Assembly (NCBI GenBank): GCA_038030265.1
Contig: CM075939.1
Coordinates: 42,513,253-42,577,252, forward strand
Reading direction: 5' to 3'
Length of the DNA stretch: 64,000 nucleotides
DNA from: Corythucha ciliata
Lineage: Eukaryota; Arthropoda; Insecta; Hemiptera; Tingidae
Part shown: piece after piece, positions 1 through 11,074 of the stretch
How positions within the stretch are numbered: the first letter of the stretch is position 1
Layout of the letters: each line of letters starts with the position of its first letter
Position numbers and translations under genes: made by a program
Notes under the pieces: model-generated
The model's input: the letters and a program-made list of their open reading frames with translations, nothing else
Told to the model about the DNA's origin: nothing
The model's database searches: none

Positions 1-170
1 CTCGGTCTCGGTCATTAGCAAGATGATCTCGGTCTTAGTCTCGGTCTCGTACTTAAAAAGTCGGTCTCGGTCTCGTCTCGAAAGTCTCGGTCTGTCTCGA
101 AAGTCTCGGTCTCGTCTCGAAGGTCTCGGTCTCCTCTCGAAAGTCTCGGTCTAATGACAGAAGGTGGATG
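1..170. repeat. Degenerate TCTCGG-type simple repeat
   Basis: The window opens inside a short-period array built from TCTCGG and TCTCGAAAG variants. The long minus-strand reading frame here is only the translated repeat (Arg/Asp/Glu/Thr rich) and is not a gene. A second patch with the same words lies at about 738-806. Confidence 0.85.
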
Positions 171-889
171 GGGGGGGGGATCAAAACCCTTCTTCCTTCC
201 ACGTTTCACCCCCGCCTCCTTCAAATGTTTAGAGTGATTTTGACAGATCCCTGTTACCCCACCCTCTCCGTCAGCTGGTGATCGGCTATGGAGCATTTAA
301 TTTATAACCCCCCCCCCTGCAAGTAAATTAAGCAGAAATTCCCCCCCCCCTGGAGCTGGTCAAATCCCTTTAAACATAGGATAGGGGTGGGGTGGGAAGG
401 TGGTGGGGGTGTATATGGTGAGGGGGAGGGGAAGATTAACTCGCTGAAAACTCGTGTGGGGAGGGAGTTATTCTATGAGAGGGTTTTCGATCCCCCCCCC
501 TTTAAAAGCTCTCCGATTCGCCCTTTGATGCTTGATGCTATGTGTATAGGTCACAGTATTCCAAAGTTGAGAAATTAGAGGCACGCTATTTCTGCACGAA
601 ACGAACCGAATTCTGGCCGGGCTAAAGACCCAAGCCGGTTTCCGGAGAGGGGAGCATTAGATTGGGTTCATTTGTTGTGTAAAAAGATCTATACCGGCAC
701 TATATGCATCGTGCTTTTTGGATAACACCGATACCGAGAAAATGCAATCTCGATCTCGGTGTCGGTCTCGATTTCGAGACCGAGACTTTCTCGATCTCGG
801 TGCATCACTTGCTGAAATGGAGAAAAATGGCAAATTCACAACTGAAATATCAAAAAATCGCCCATCCGCGAGTACAATAGAGAAAAGCC
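171..889. other. No gene recognised
   Basis: This stretch has runs of G or C of 8-10 bases and a second patch of the TCTCGG repeat at about 738-806, which includes an inverted pair of the word. No splice-bounded coding sequence or RNA gene was recognised. Confidence 0.5.
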
Positions 890-1400
890 GATAATTCACA
901 GTATTTGCGAAAAACGCTAATTCACGACTGAAATTTAAAAAAGAATGGCTTATTAGCAGCTAAAATTGATATGAACGCTAAACCACGTCAAAAATCGAAA
1001 AAATCGCGAATTGAAATGCCAAAATTGAGAAAAATAGCTAATTCATGGATGAAATTGGGGAAAAACGCTAATTCGCGGATAACGTCCATATAAACGTTAA
1101 TTTGCGACTACATACGAGAAACATCGGCTGATTCGTGACTAAAATGAAGAAAAAATCACGGCTAATATTTAGTAAAACGTTGATTTGCGGCTAAAATTTT
1201 AGGAAAACACAAATCCATGCGGCTTCTGATAAAGACAACTTCGGGCCCAAAACTGAGAAATCACGCTAATCCTCAGCTAAAAGCGAAAAAAAAAAAAAAA
1301 AATTGGTAATGCGGGGCAAGTATAGTTCGTGCATGGCTGGCTAATTTGCGGCCAAAATTGAGAAAAATCTATTACTTACTTCTATCTATCGGCTGTGCGC
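890..1400 (-). repeat. Family A ~30-bp degenerate array, minus orientation
   Basis: Imperfect copies of a unit of about 30 bp are arranged head to tail. On the minus strand the core is close to CTCAATTTTAGCCGCGAATT followed by AGCG. Units vary in length and sequence. A 17-base A run lies at about 1289. The array has no coding potential. Confidence 0.8.
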
Positions 1401-1762
1401 CCTGGCTTCTCTAGATCTCTCTAGACAATCCCAACGCTCCTTTTTAAATAATTTATTTCGAATTTTATAATTTTTAAATATGTATTCGTACTTCGTAGGT
1501 ACATCATGATGCGCTTCTTAGATAATTTTTTCTCGTCTGCCCCCTCCCCCTTATTTGGCTATACGCGCCTCTTAGGGCACGGTTCTCCCGGGCGATCGCC
1601 CGGCTCGCCCCCTCTTAAAGCCGGCACTGCCCATGAACGTAGAACTTGAAAAGCCTCTTGCCATCTTTAAGCTTTTTGGGGGCCCCCTCTGATAGGTACC
1701 TATGGCCTGGGGTGGTCTGCCCCCCTTCACCCCTACACTGCTGATTCTGACATGAGCCCAGT
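1401..1762. other. Array-end module, no gene
   Basis: The sequence at about 1655-1762 (ATCTTTAAGCTTTTTGGGGG, then a C-rich stretch, then CATGAGCC) recurs in diverged form at about 3368-3462 and in part at 17690-17770 and 29570-29630. In each case it follows a family A array, so it looks like a conserved end of the repeat-bearing element. The minus-strand frame over 1572-1772 is judged non-coding. Confidence 0.5.
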
Positions 1763-3365
1763 GGCGGAACAACGCCTGTCGAGGCCCGGGGCGGAAATCT
1801 CTTGGAGGCCCTTTAGTCTCTAGTTAAACTGGGAATATAATTTTTATTAGCGTTGGAGAACTTAATTTTTCAAATTTTAGCCACGAAATTGCCTCCGAAA
1901 ACTGCGAATGTGAGTTTTCTCAATTTTATCCGCGAATGAGCTCATTTTCACATTTTTTTTCCCCCACGAATTAGCTCATTTTCTCATTTACTGCTGCGAA
2001 TCGGCGCTTTTTAAAGGTCTTAGCCTTGAACTTGCCTACAGAAACCGCAAATTAGGTAGCGCTTGAGTGCTCTTTCTCAATTTTATCCGCACGCAAAGTA
2101 GCAATTTTTCGAAATTTAAGCTGTGAATTGGCGCTTTTCTCTATTTTAAAAACTAATTCGTGTTTTTCTCTATTCATTACCCACGAATTAGCATAGCGCT
2201 TTTTCACAGTTTTGCCCGCTTGAATTAGCGCTTTTTCTCAATTTTATTCCCAAAGTTGCCCCATGAATCACCGATTTGGCGTTTTTTACCCAAGAATCTG
2301 CAAGTTGGCGTTTTCTCAATTTCAGCTATGAATTAGCCTTTTTACCCTCAATTTTTGAAGTGAATGAGCTTATTTGCACATTTCTTAATTATAGCTGCGA
2401 GTTTTATAGCATTTTTTTCAGGATTTTATCCGTAAAATTGGAATTGTTCATACCGTAGTTATGAATTAAAGTTTTCCTTCAGTTTTAGACGCGAATTCGC
2501 GTTTTTTTTCTATTTCACCCCGTGAACCAGCGCTTTTTCTCAATTTTAGTCCCAGCCCCGGCAATCCGTGAGTTGGCATTTTCTGTAAATTCGCGCATTT
2601 TCTCAATTGTTAAAGCTGCCAAATTGTAACACTTTATCATACTAGCGATTTTCTCTAATATTTAGACTCGAATTTGCGTTGTTCTCTTTTTTATCCGTCA
2701 AATAGCGTTTTTTGTCAGTTTTAGCCGCGTGAATTAGCGCTTTTTCTCAATTTCAGCCCCGAAGTTGCCCCCAAGAATCGGTGAGTTGGCGTTTTCTTAT
2801 TTTCAGCTGTGGATTGGATTAGCGTTTTTTTCTCAATTTTATCAGTAAATTAGCACATTTTCCTATAATTTTAGCTGCGATTTTTAGTGGTTTTTCTCCG
2901 TCTTTTATCCGTGAAATCGTAATTTTTCATACCTTAGTTGAGTTTTCCTCAACTTTTATTTAGACGCGCACCCCCCCTCCCCCAATGACGCCCCAATGTC
3001 CCAAATGTTGCCCCGAGAATTCATGAGTTAGCGTTTCCCCTTTTAAGCTGTTAATTTGCGCTTTTTCTCACTTTTTAAAGCTGCTAAATTGTAGAATTTT
3101 ATCACAATTTTAGCTGTGAGTTAGCGTGTTTCTTGTTTTTTAAGACGCGAATTCGCGTTTTTCTTTTTATCGTCCTTGAATTAGCACTTTTCTCAGTTTT
3201 AGCTGCGTGATTTTGAATTAGCTCTTTTTCCTAATTTCAGTCCCGATTTGGCCCCAAAAGTTCGTGACTTTGCGTTGTCTCAATGTCAGCTGTGAATCAG
3301 CGTTTTTCTCCATTTTTACAAGGAAGTTTAGCCATTCGTTCTCATCTTATCTACTTAAAAATCCC
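1763..3365 (+). repeat. Family A ~30-bp degenerate array, plus orientation
   Basis: The tract begins with CAGTGGCGGAAC, which resembles the ends of the hAT-like elements elsewhere in the window. It continues as dozens of imperfect units of the CTCAATTTTAGCCGCGAATT type. CATGAGCC precedes the start and recurs at 3455-3462, but the right end does not look like a terminal inverted repeat, so a hAT-like boundary is only suggested. Confidence 0.75.
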
Positions 3366-3714
3366 GAATTTGTTATCTTTAAGCTATTCAGGGGCCCCAT
3401 TTGAACGGGGGCCCGTGGCGGTCCACCCCCCTCGCCATGCCACGGTACGCTAGAGCATGAGCCCCCTCCCTTCAAATTCCATTGCCATTGTTCATACAGC
3501 CTGACCTTGACGTTCTCCAATTCTTTTAAAATTCTTTGAATTTGGATGAAACTTTTCAGCTTTCTGCCGTCAATATCCGTTGATTTTCACTTTCATGTTA
3601 CATAATTTGACCTTTTGACCCCTGTGTGACCTTGACAACATTTCCCATCACCATTAAAATCCGTCGAGTTTCATCAGTGACGATCGTGCCCACTGTGAGA
3701 CACAGGCAGACATG
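3366..3714. other. Second array-end module and unassigned sequence
   Basis: Positions 3368-3462 are a diverged direct copy of the module at 1655-1762. The rest, to 3714, is unassigned sequence with TTGACC-type words, without a convincing gene or RNA. Confidence 0.45.
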
Positions 3715-3722
3715 TTTCGTAG

Positions 3723-6656
3723 CAGTGGCGTGGGTAGGAATTTGTCCTGGGGGGGAGGATCGGATTGAAATCTCGTTAGGGTGAAGGGAGGGGGTAATTT
3801 CACATTTTAGTCATCATTCCACCCAGCCAGCAAACTCTTGAATTTGGACATCTTCCTGGCGTCATCATAGCCTCAATCTCTCAGTTAGGGGCGATTTTTG
3901 GACTCTACCCGCAAATTAGCGCTTTTTTTGGCCGAGTGTATCGTTCTTCTCAATTTCAGCCGCATATTAGCGGTTTTGTCCCACCCGCCTCATAGCCATG
4001 AATTTGCGCATTTTCTCAACTTTAGCAGCAAAGTATCTTTTTTATCCCATGAGCGATGTTTCTTAATTATCCACGAGTTTTGGCGTTTTCCTCAATTTTA
4101 GCTGTATATTACCGATTTTTTAAATTTTTTTACCAGGGGATTAGCACTTTTCTCAGTTTTAGCTGGAAATTAACGTTTTTCTTAAGTGTTTTCCTCAATA
4201 TTAGCCGCAAAATAGGGGGACTTTTCACGAATTAGGATTTTTTTGGTTCACCATACGCAATGCATGAGCGATTTTTCTCAGTTTACTCGTGAATTAGCGG
4301 TTTCTTCACCTATTGCCACAAATTGGCGCTTTTTTTCCATTTCAGCCTGAAAAGTTGCCTTCAGAATTCGCAAATTGGCGTATATTCAGTTTTCGGCGCA
4401 AATTAGAATTTTTCTCAATTTCATTCACGAATTAGAGCTTTTTTTTAACTGTAGCGGCGACGCGAGGGCTGTAGCGCAGCCCTCGCTTGCCGACAGGCTG
4501 ATAGGCTATTCCAACTCCTGGCGGCCTCCCTATTCGCCCAATCCTTTATCTGGGCTCTCCCCACTGTCTTGGAGACCGCAATAATCGGCTCAGGTCCCCA
4601 TACTTCCTTATTTGCCCCCTGTTTCACCATTTCATCAGCTTTCTCATTCCCCTCGTATCATCTGTGTCCAGGGATCCACGCGAGGGTCACTTCATTACCC
4701 ATTCCCTGTAGCCTTGTGATGCCCCGCCGACAGTCCGCCACCAAGGCCGACTCTACCACCGGCCTGGCCACCGCCCCCAGGGCTGCGCGGCTGTCCGCGT
4801 AGATCACCACTTCCCTGAACCTCACATGCTTCCTAATTAGCTCCGGGACACAGTCATTTATCGCCACGACCTCTACCTGAAAAACCGTGGCCAACTTTCC
4901 TAGGGGCCTACAATCCCCACCTTCAAACTCCGGTATCCAGAACCCAGATCCTGTCATTCCCTATTCCAACTTAGACCCATCCGTGAAGCAATTCATGGTT
5001 CCCTCTTGCACCCTGAATTCCTCTCTCGTACTAACTCGAATCCGCATCTTCCTTCCCAAGTCCAATCGCTTCACGGCTTTGTCACTCCTCATCTGAGTGG
5101 CAGGCGCCACCCGCTGGAGCTCCGTCGCTACTTCCCTGTGCCCGAAAATCTCTCCCCCTAACAGCCCATTTCCCATGGACTTGCAACCCATAACATGTTT
5201 CCATTGCGTGCATCTTGACCTCCAAATATAGGGGTCGCAGTTGAAGCAACACTTCCATCGCTGCCGTTGGAGTCATCCTGAAGGCACCCAGAGTCGCCAG
5301 ACAGGCCAGACGCTGGACCCTAACCTTTCTCTTGATTTTGACCATGCATATTATTTTATTTTCTAAATATTACCCGCAAATTAGCGGTTTTTCACATATT
5401 ACCACCGCATTAGCAAAACTATATAGCTTTTATAGGTAGTATAGATAATTGCCTCTTTTCAGTTCTAGCCGTGAATTAGCGTATTTTTTAACATTATACT
5501 ATAGCCATGCATGAATTTGCCATTTTTCTGAATTTTAGCCACAAAAATGCCTTCAGAAGGTGCGAATTTAAATTATAAATGTACATTTTTTTTTTCAAAC
5601 CAAAAAATTCTTTCCTATCCATCCATTTCATTCAAAAAATCATCATTTTTAAATTACAAATTTCACGACGCACTTAATTAGAGAATTAGCGATGTTTCTC
5701 AATTTTAGCAGCGAATTTTCGCTTTTTCTAAATTTTAGCAGCGTGGTAGCGCTTCCAACCCGTGCATTACCTACCGAGTTTTGTCAATGTTTGCCAAGAA
5801 TTGGCGTTTGACTCAATTTAAGCTGCAAATTAGCAATTTATTCCATTTTTAACTGAGAATAAGCACTTTTCCCCAATTTGAACTGAAAATTAACGTTTTT
5901 CTTAATTTTAGCTGCGCTAATTGGTGATTTTTTCAATTTTTGCCGCGAATTAGTGATTTTCTTCATTTTGTATCCGCGAATTAACGTTTTTCCTCAACTT
6001 TATCTGCAAATTAGCGATTTTTCCCAATTTCATCTGTGAAATAGCGTTTTGTGCTAATTTTGCGGCTATTCAGCATCCTATTCCCTTTTTCATACGCGAA
6101 TGGGCAATTTTACGCCATTTCAATTGTGAATTTGCCATTTTTGTCCAATTTTAACCTGAAAGCGTCTTTTATTTGTCAATATTATAGCGTGTTTTCTCAA
6201 CTTTAACCACGGGGTTTGCCCAAATACAACAATTTTGCGTTGATTTCCACAATTTATTTGAAGAATGGCCTCTGTGTACCGCGAATTAGCGATTTTTTTC
6301 TTAATTTTAGTCTGGAAGATGTATCGCGATACCAGGAATCAGCGCTTTTTAGCAGTTATAGCCACGAATAATACCGATTTTTGTCTGATAGAGGGTCCGG
6401 GGCGAACCCCCCCCCCCCCCGGAACCTCTGTACACTACTGCGTTGGGTCTGAAGTCCAAGGAAAAAGCTGGATGTACTCGGACCTTTTCGGGCTGTAAGT
6501 CCAGAAAATCTGCTAAACCTAACTTCAACGTGAAATGCTCAATTTTTGGAGATTTTATGGTGCTCTTCGTTATGGTACTAGTGCTCCTTCGTTCGTATAC
6601 TTGTAGCTCTGGGGGGGATCTATCCCCATATCCCCCCCCCCGTATCTACGCCCCTG
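3723..6656. mobile_element. hAT-like non-autonomous element carrying family A arrays
   Basis: The left end reads CAGTGGCGTGGGTAGG and the right end, read inward on the minus strand, CAGGGGCGTAGATACG. The flanks TTTCGTAG at 3715-3722 and TTTCGTAG at 6657-6664 are an exact 8-bp target duplication, as the hAT superfamily makes. Inside are G/C-rich subterminal zones and plus-oriented family A arrays at about 3780-4440 and 5350-6390. A LINE fragment interrupts the array. No transposase is present, so the element must have been moved in trans. The superfamily assignment rests on CAG-starting ends plus the 8-bp duplication. Confidence 0.8.
4445..5345 (-). pseudogene. LINE pol fragment with RNase H domain
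   Basis: This minus-strand relic is the C-terminal part of a non-LTR retrotransposon polyprotein. The first part (5345 to about 5190) resembles the region after the reverse transcriptase (QRLACLATLGAFRMTPTAAM). The reading then shifts frame and runs into an RNase H domain with its acidic positions visible: FTDGSK, QVEVVAI, YADSRAAL and GNEKADE. In-frame stops lie at 4961-4963 and just after WIPGHR near 4655. The tail (AACRQARAAL-like) ends at about 4445 next to an A run on the coding strand. It sits inside the array of the hAT-like element, so it inserted later or was carried along. The clade (Jockey, I or LOA type) cannot be settled. Confidence 0.8.
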
Positions 6657-6909
6657 TTTCGTAGTGAACTACACTTGGACGGGACGGGAGGGCTTACAAA
6701 GTGGAATACAACTGGACTTTCACCCCCCTCCCCCACCACCACACACTTTTAAATTTTTCAGAAGTATTAGTGGAAGACACTATGTTCCTCACATTATTAC
6801 TAATGACAATGAGCGATTGCGTTGAGGGGTAATGTATTACACTGACAACCCCCCTCCCCCGTCGTATGTTTATTTAAATTGAAATACCATTCAGTTTCAG
6901 TTATCTGAC

Positions 6910-6926
6910 GTACTTGCTTCGGCAGT

Positions 6927-6966
<40 letters not shown>

Positions 6967-7019
6967 GGCCCCTGCGCAAGGATGACACGCAAAATCGTGA
7001 AGCGTTCCACATTATTTTT
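6910..7019 (+). ncRNA. U6: U6 spliceosomal snRNA
   Basis: The sequence follows U6 snRNA end to end: 5' stem-loop (GTACTTGCTTCGGCAGTAC), ACAGAGA box within GATACAGAGAAGATTAGC, the AGC-triad and internal stem-loop region (CCCCTGCGCAAGGATGACAC), and the 3' GTGAAGCGTTCCA followed by a T run as an RNA polymerase III terminator. The 5' stem carries a paired change relative to the usual GTGCTT...AGCAC, which preserves pairing. One further substitution (CAAAATCG) is visible. No clear TATA box was recognised close upstream; a T/A-rich stretch lies about 40 bp away. It could be a functional copy or a well-preserved pseudogene. Confidence 0.93.
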
Positions 7020-8247
7020 GTCCGCAGTACCCTCGACCTTTGTCATTAGCGTACTCGCGTTCAACGGTCATTTTTTGGGACGCGAAAATCGATGAAAAAT
7101 GTGGAAAATACAGTTTTATGGGGATCGACGAGTCTTTCGTTGCTAAGGAGCCGAGTTCATTCCCCGGTTGGTTCCCACAATTTTTTCCCTCCCCATTCCT
7201 TCCCCCTAAAACCGTCAACCCTTGTTGAAGAGAAACCGGAAAGGTCACCTTAAAAGGGTTGATTTATTGAACTATTGTCGGGCAAGCTCAAACGATACCC
7301 CCCTCCCCTTCGCACCGTTAACAGTTACGTCTTTATACGCACTCGAAAGCCAAAGCAATTTAGCATCGTTTTGCCATTAACGAGTCCGCGTACAACATGT
7401 CACCTGCGATATAAACCGTAAAATATTTTGGTCCATCTGTGTTTACCCCTCTTTTAAAAAGAATGATGACAGAAAAAGAAGGAAAAAAAATAAAAATAAA
7501 TAAATAAAGGTTTTTTCAGCTTCGTAGATCATTATTTTTGGCTCGCACAACCACCCCTCTTTCCCTTGTTCGTTTCTCTAGAGTATTTAAGTTTTTTTTT
7601 TTTTTTTCGTTTTCGGGGTCCCATACACGAGTTAGATAAGCCATTGATTTCCACGGTACATTACAAAGATTCGACTCTTCTATTCCTGTCAACGCGAACT
7701 GTTGGTGGAGTGAGGGGGGCGGGGCGGTGGAGGCGATAGGTTGAAACGTTAAAAGAAGCAAAAGATCGTTAGAAAACATTAAAAATAGTTTTTTTTTTCG
7801 TATACGACTAATTCGAATAGGCTTTCATCACTCTTTCAACTTCTTAGTAATTTTTACCACTCTCCCGAAGTGCCCATAAAATTCAAGTCTTCCCGTAATA
7901 ACTTTCCGAACAAGAACGGCTCGCATTTATCTCCTCTATTAAGCATAATGAGTGAGAAGGTGGGATGAAAAGGGGAGGGGAGGGGGTTTGTGAGTGCGTT
8001 GTTTAGGCCAAACGAGCGCTACGCGTGACAAATTTTATGAGAAACCCCAGAATAGGTGACATATTGGGTTGTATGCGCTCTTCGTGTCCGAGAAGCTTTT
8101 AAATGCGTTATAAATAAACTCTAAAGGCATATCTCATTTCATTTAAATCTTTTTTTTTTCTTCCTCCTTGAAATTGTTTCTTAAGATGAACTTTCAATGC
8201 AACAAGCCACACGGCTATTCATTTTACTTTTATTCTTCTTCTTTTAG
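7020..8247. other. Unique-looking intergenic or intronic DNA
   Basis: There are no arrays and no recognised domain. The open frames at 7012-7248 and 7516-7779 have low-complexity or unconvincing translations. The stretch is likely intron or upstream DNA of the plus-strand gene whose exon begins at 8248. Confidence 0.5.
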
Positions 8248-10281
8248 AGTCACGGCAGTCCTCACGGTGGAGACATTGGATCGAGCGGACGAAGTAGCGT
8301 TGCATCGTCAAGTAGCGAAACTGGCAATAATTGGATTCGGAATGACGAGGTTGAAGACAGGCTGCACAACAGGTTGGGCTTTTTTTCTGTTTATGTCAAA
8401 AAATAGTTTACTCGTATTTTTATTTTTAAATTCGGACGATGCAATAGTTCGACGGAATTAGTCGCGAGATCCCTAAATTCGCTTAGTACTTTTTTTTTGT
8501 ACATTTACAATCTCAATTTACAATGAAATTGTTTGAAATAATCGCGAGATCCCATAGTTCTATACTGATTTTTAAGCAACTATTGTTAAGTAATAAGTAT
8601 ACATGAGTAATTTGATTACGCTACTCAGTCTCCTCTGCTAGCAAGCTCTTTCGACAGGCCCTTAAGAGTATTTACCTGAGAATAGAAAGAATAAAGAAGA
8701 GTCATGTAAAACCGAGAAAAAAAGGGTAAACAGTGACATTGTACCGGGCGTTGGAAATTCAGTTTCTTCATAAATTTGACGATAATTTCGTAGGTCCACT
8801 GAGCGTTGATGATTAGAATGACTAACAGTAAGAAATCCTTGATGAAATCATGTATCGTGGATTTTTCCGTGTTGTAACGCATAATCACGTAGCTGTAAAT
8901 CATTGTTGTTCCAATTTGACGGAATTGAGCGACAAAATGATGTTCATCATTCGTGTGCTCACCTGCGTATGGGCCAGTGATGAAGGGCAATCACTCTACC
9001 AAAAAACCAGGCGATGCCAAACACAATGAAGGTGATATCTGAGACGGTTGGTACTTTGAGCCGCCAGCCAATTCGACTGATCTGGGAAAAAACAAAAACA
9101 AAAATTGGATGAATATCTCCTCGTTTAGTGAGGCCGAAGAGATTTACGTAAGGAAATGGTGAGACTAGTTCCATTAGACAGATAATCATACAGCCGGTTG
9201 AAGTCATGTTCGTGTAGAAACTCCACACCATGAGTAGAATGGAGACGAAATGATGGGTCCTGATGACTAGGAAATCCTTTTGTTCGTACTTTTTTACCGC
9301 TAAAATCATAAAGTCGAACACAAAGAAAGAGAAAGAAACAGTAAAGAAGACCGCAACTTCGTACTGAGGTTCCTGAATATTTGAAATAAAACGTTAGCTC
9401 CAAGTAGAAATGGAGAGGTATAGGGGGGAGGGATTTCTTACGCTTCTGTCATTCATACACTCGTTCATATCCCAAAACCACGACTGTCTGGGAAGAATGT
9501 AAAAACTCATCGAGTTCAATAGCACATAGAACGCTGCCACAAAACTGGATGGACCCAAGAAAAATTAACTTTTTTCTTTTTCCTATAGGAATTTATACAG
9601 TTTAAAAACGGTCACCTCATCCGTTCTCCAACCAACTCACCATTCATAGGCAAACTTGTCCGCTTCAGGCTCTTCATCCTGTTTACGACGTAACACCAAC
9701 CATGCTTTGACTTTATCGAGCGTCATCCCTTCTTTTTGACCAGCGGTCAAAGCGACTTCGTCGCTTATTTTGGCCGCCTTTGCTGCTCCGTATTGTTCGT
9801 AGAGCTTTTCAAGTGACGGGTTGGGCGGGATTGACGGCGGTTTTGTCGCCAGTCCATTTCGCCGTGCGATAGGTCCGAAAATGAATCTACAACCGGGGTG
9901 AGGAAGGGGAAAGGGTGTTCAAAATTGTTGTCCAATAAAAGCGAATAAGGACACGAATTCTTACTTATCACATATCCATTTCGATACATAAAAAATTATT
10001 AAAAACTGCGGTGTTTTCTCGAGCATGTCCCAGTGAAAAGCCTGAGACTGTGACGCGTTCATTTTTGTCTACAATTCGACACGCGGAAAGTAGTAGATAT
10101 TTCAAGTGTGTTTTCGTCACAATAATTTCAAGTTAAACCAGCAATTTACTTTTGCGTTCTCACTTCCAGGGTCAAGTACACGAAGCGGGCTAATATCACG
10201 CTACCTCAGCACATTGGCCCTTGCAGTTGCGGAGTAACTGCAGATGAGAACAAGCAAGTGCCAACAATGGACTTAATCTGA
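8248..10281 (+). CDS. Last two exons of an unidentified host gene
   Basis: Exon 8248-8372 follows a pyrimidine-rich acceptor (CTTCTTCTTTTAG) and encodes a Gly/Ser-rich stretch containing SHGSPHGGDIGSSGRSS and NDEVEDRLHN. It ends AACAG before GTTGGG, a weak but possible donor. Exon 10170-10281 follows CACTTCCAG and continues in the matching phase (AG plus G), encoding VKYTKRANITLPQHIGPC and ending ...VPTMDLI before TGA at 10279. An AATAAA follows 38 bp later. The protein is not recognised. The exon pairing rests on phase, splice-site form and the nearby poly(A) signal. The intron 8373-10169 contains the whole ceramide synthase-like gene on the other strand. Earlier exons were not located. Confidence 0.5.
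8625..10062 (-). CDS. Ceramide synthase-like protein with altered Lag1 motif
   Basis: Six exons join in phase: 10062-9965, 9886-9641, 9544-9442, 9372-9148, 9081-8963 and 8892-8625, all with GT-AG introns, giving 352 residues, a usual length for the family. Ceramide synthases N-acylate sphingoid bases in the ER membrane. Visible here: an N-terminal membrane segment (QFLIIFYVSKWICDKFIFGP), a Hox-like region (residues ~54-105, PSLEKLYEQYG to WLVLRRKQDEEP), the KFAYE...WFWDMNEC segment, then the TLC domain with RTHHFVSILLMVWSF (His189-His190) and a last membrane helix (LLLVILIINAQWTYEIIV). The Lag1 motif normally continues to an essential His-Asp; here the aligned pair is Met216-Glu217 in IICLMELVSPF. 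The protein therefore looks catalytically inactive or specialised. The acidic C-terminal tail usual in the family is absent. The start ATG was chosen because it opens exon 1 directly before the conserved N-terminal segment. Confidence 0.85.
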
Positions 10282-10319
10282 AGTGAACACGGGTTTAGAA
10301 CAAAAAATATTTTAATGGA

Positions 10320-10325
10320 AATAAA
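10320..10325 (+). terminator. Poly(A) signal AATAAA
   Basis: A canonical AATAAA lies 38 bp downstream of the TGA of the plus-strand gene's last exon, consistent with its 3' end. Confidence 0.5.
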
Positions 10326-11069
10326 GCTTGGTTTAGAGATTGGTGGTGGGAGGAGCAAATGTCCCCACAATGGTCATTGAGTGCCCTGAATGGCCATGAC
10401 TTTTGCCATGGGCATAGTAACGGCAGTACCTGACCTATTGGTCTTACCCGCCGCTGGTCCAGATAGCGTCTGAAACCGTTCTTCTGTTGCCCCACCCGAC
10501 TCTCGGCAGGTGAGACTCCTTCCGATATGGTCAAAACCCTACCCGTTGCCCAGCACGGGTTTTTAAACTAATTAATTGAGTTAATTAAATACTCGGTGCA
10601 TTTGCACCTCCCAGTTGGTTGAGGACGAGCCAACCTCAACGAGGCACCACTATCCTGATGCTGCTGATAGAAAGTCAGTACCCAAGTTCGGACGCCAAAA
10701 CGCCCTCCTCCACTATGGAGTGTTGAAACCACGACCACCACGAGTCCAACTCCTAACGTGCCGAGGCTTGGAAAGGGTGGCACCAGTGTTGTCATTAGAA
10801 AACTCTTCAAGCCCTGAGACAGGTCGCGGGTTGGCAGGAGTAAAAAACACTCTCAGCCTCAGCAAAAAAAGTGACTAACACCCGGGCGGAGCCCTCGTTG
10901 GCTTGCATCCGCGCACGTAGTTGTGCAAAATGAGCGTGTTGTGCAGTTGCCACCTGTTACCCAAAGGTCGAGGGTCGCCTAAGTCGAAGCTCGGTGAGAC
11001 AAATCTAACCTTCCCACCGAGAATACCTGGTGCTCCGGCAGCCAGGCTTTGGGCAGATAGCTGTCCCGC
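10326..11069. other. GC-rich unidentified sequence, left half
   Basis: Composition is richer in GC than the surroundings, with CCTGACC, CCCACCCG and GGTTGAGGACGAGCC words. It stops exactly at the Copia target site and resumes at 15641, so the Copia element is inserted in it. Style and composition resemble a LINE 5' untranslated region, as at 47.8-48.3 kb, but no homologous stretch was found. Reading frames on both strands are short and unrecognised. Confidence 0.4.
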
Positions 11070-11074
11070 GGTTA

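Noticed and set aside
15..296. 93-codon minus-strand frame
   Set aside because: It is the translation of the TCTCGG repeat and has no domain.
1763..3365. Arrays as a CRISPR locus
   Set aside because: Units are imperfect, vary in length, have no repeat-spacer alternation, and the context is eukaryotic.
6265..6664. Two overlapping plus frames with a hydrophobic stretch
   Set aside because: They run through array DNA and the C/G-rich right end of a hAT-like element.
9125..9403. Overlapping minus frame beside the ceramide synthase exon
   Set aside because: It is a shadow of exon 9148-9372 in another frame.
10295..10534. Minus-strand 79-codon frame in the GC-rich segment
   Set aside because: Unrecognised, no splice context; more like a LINE untranslated region.
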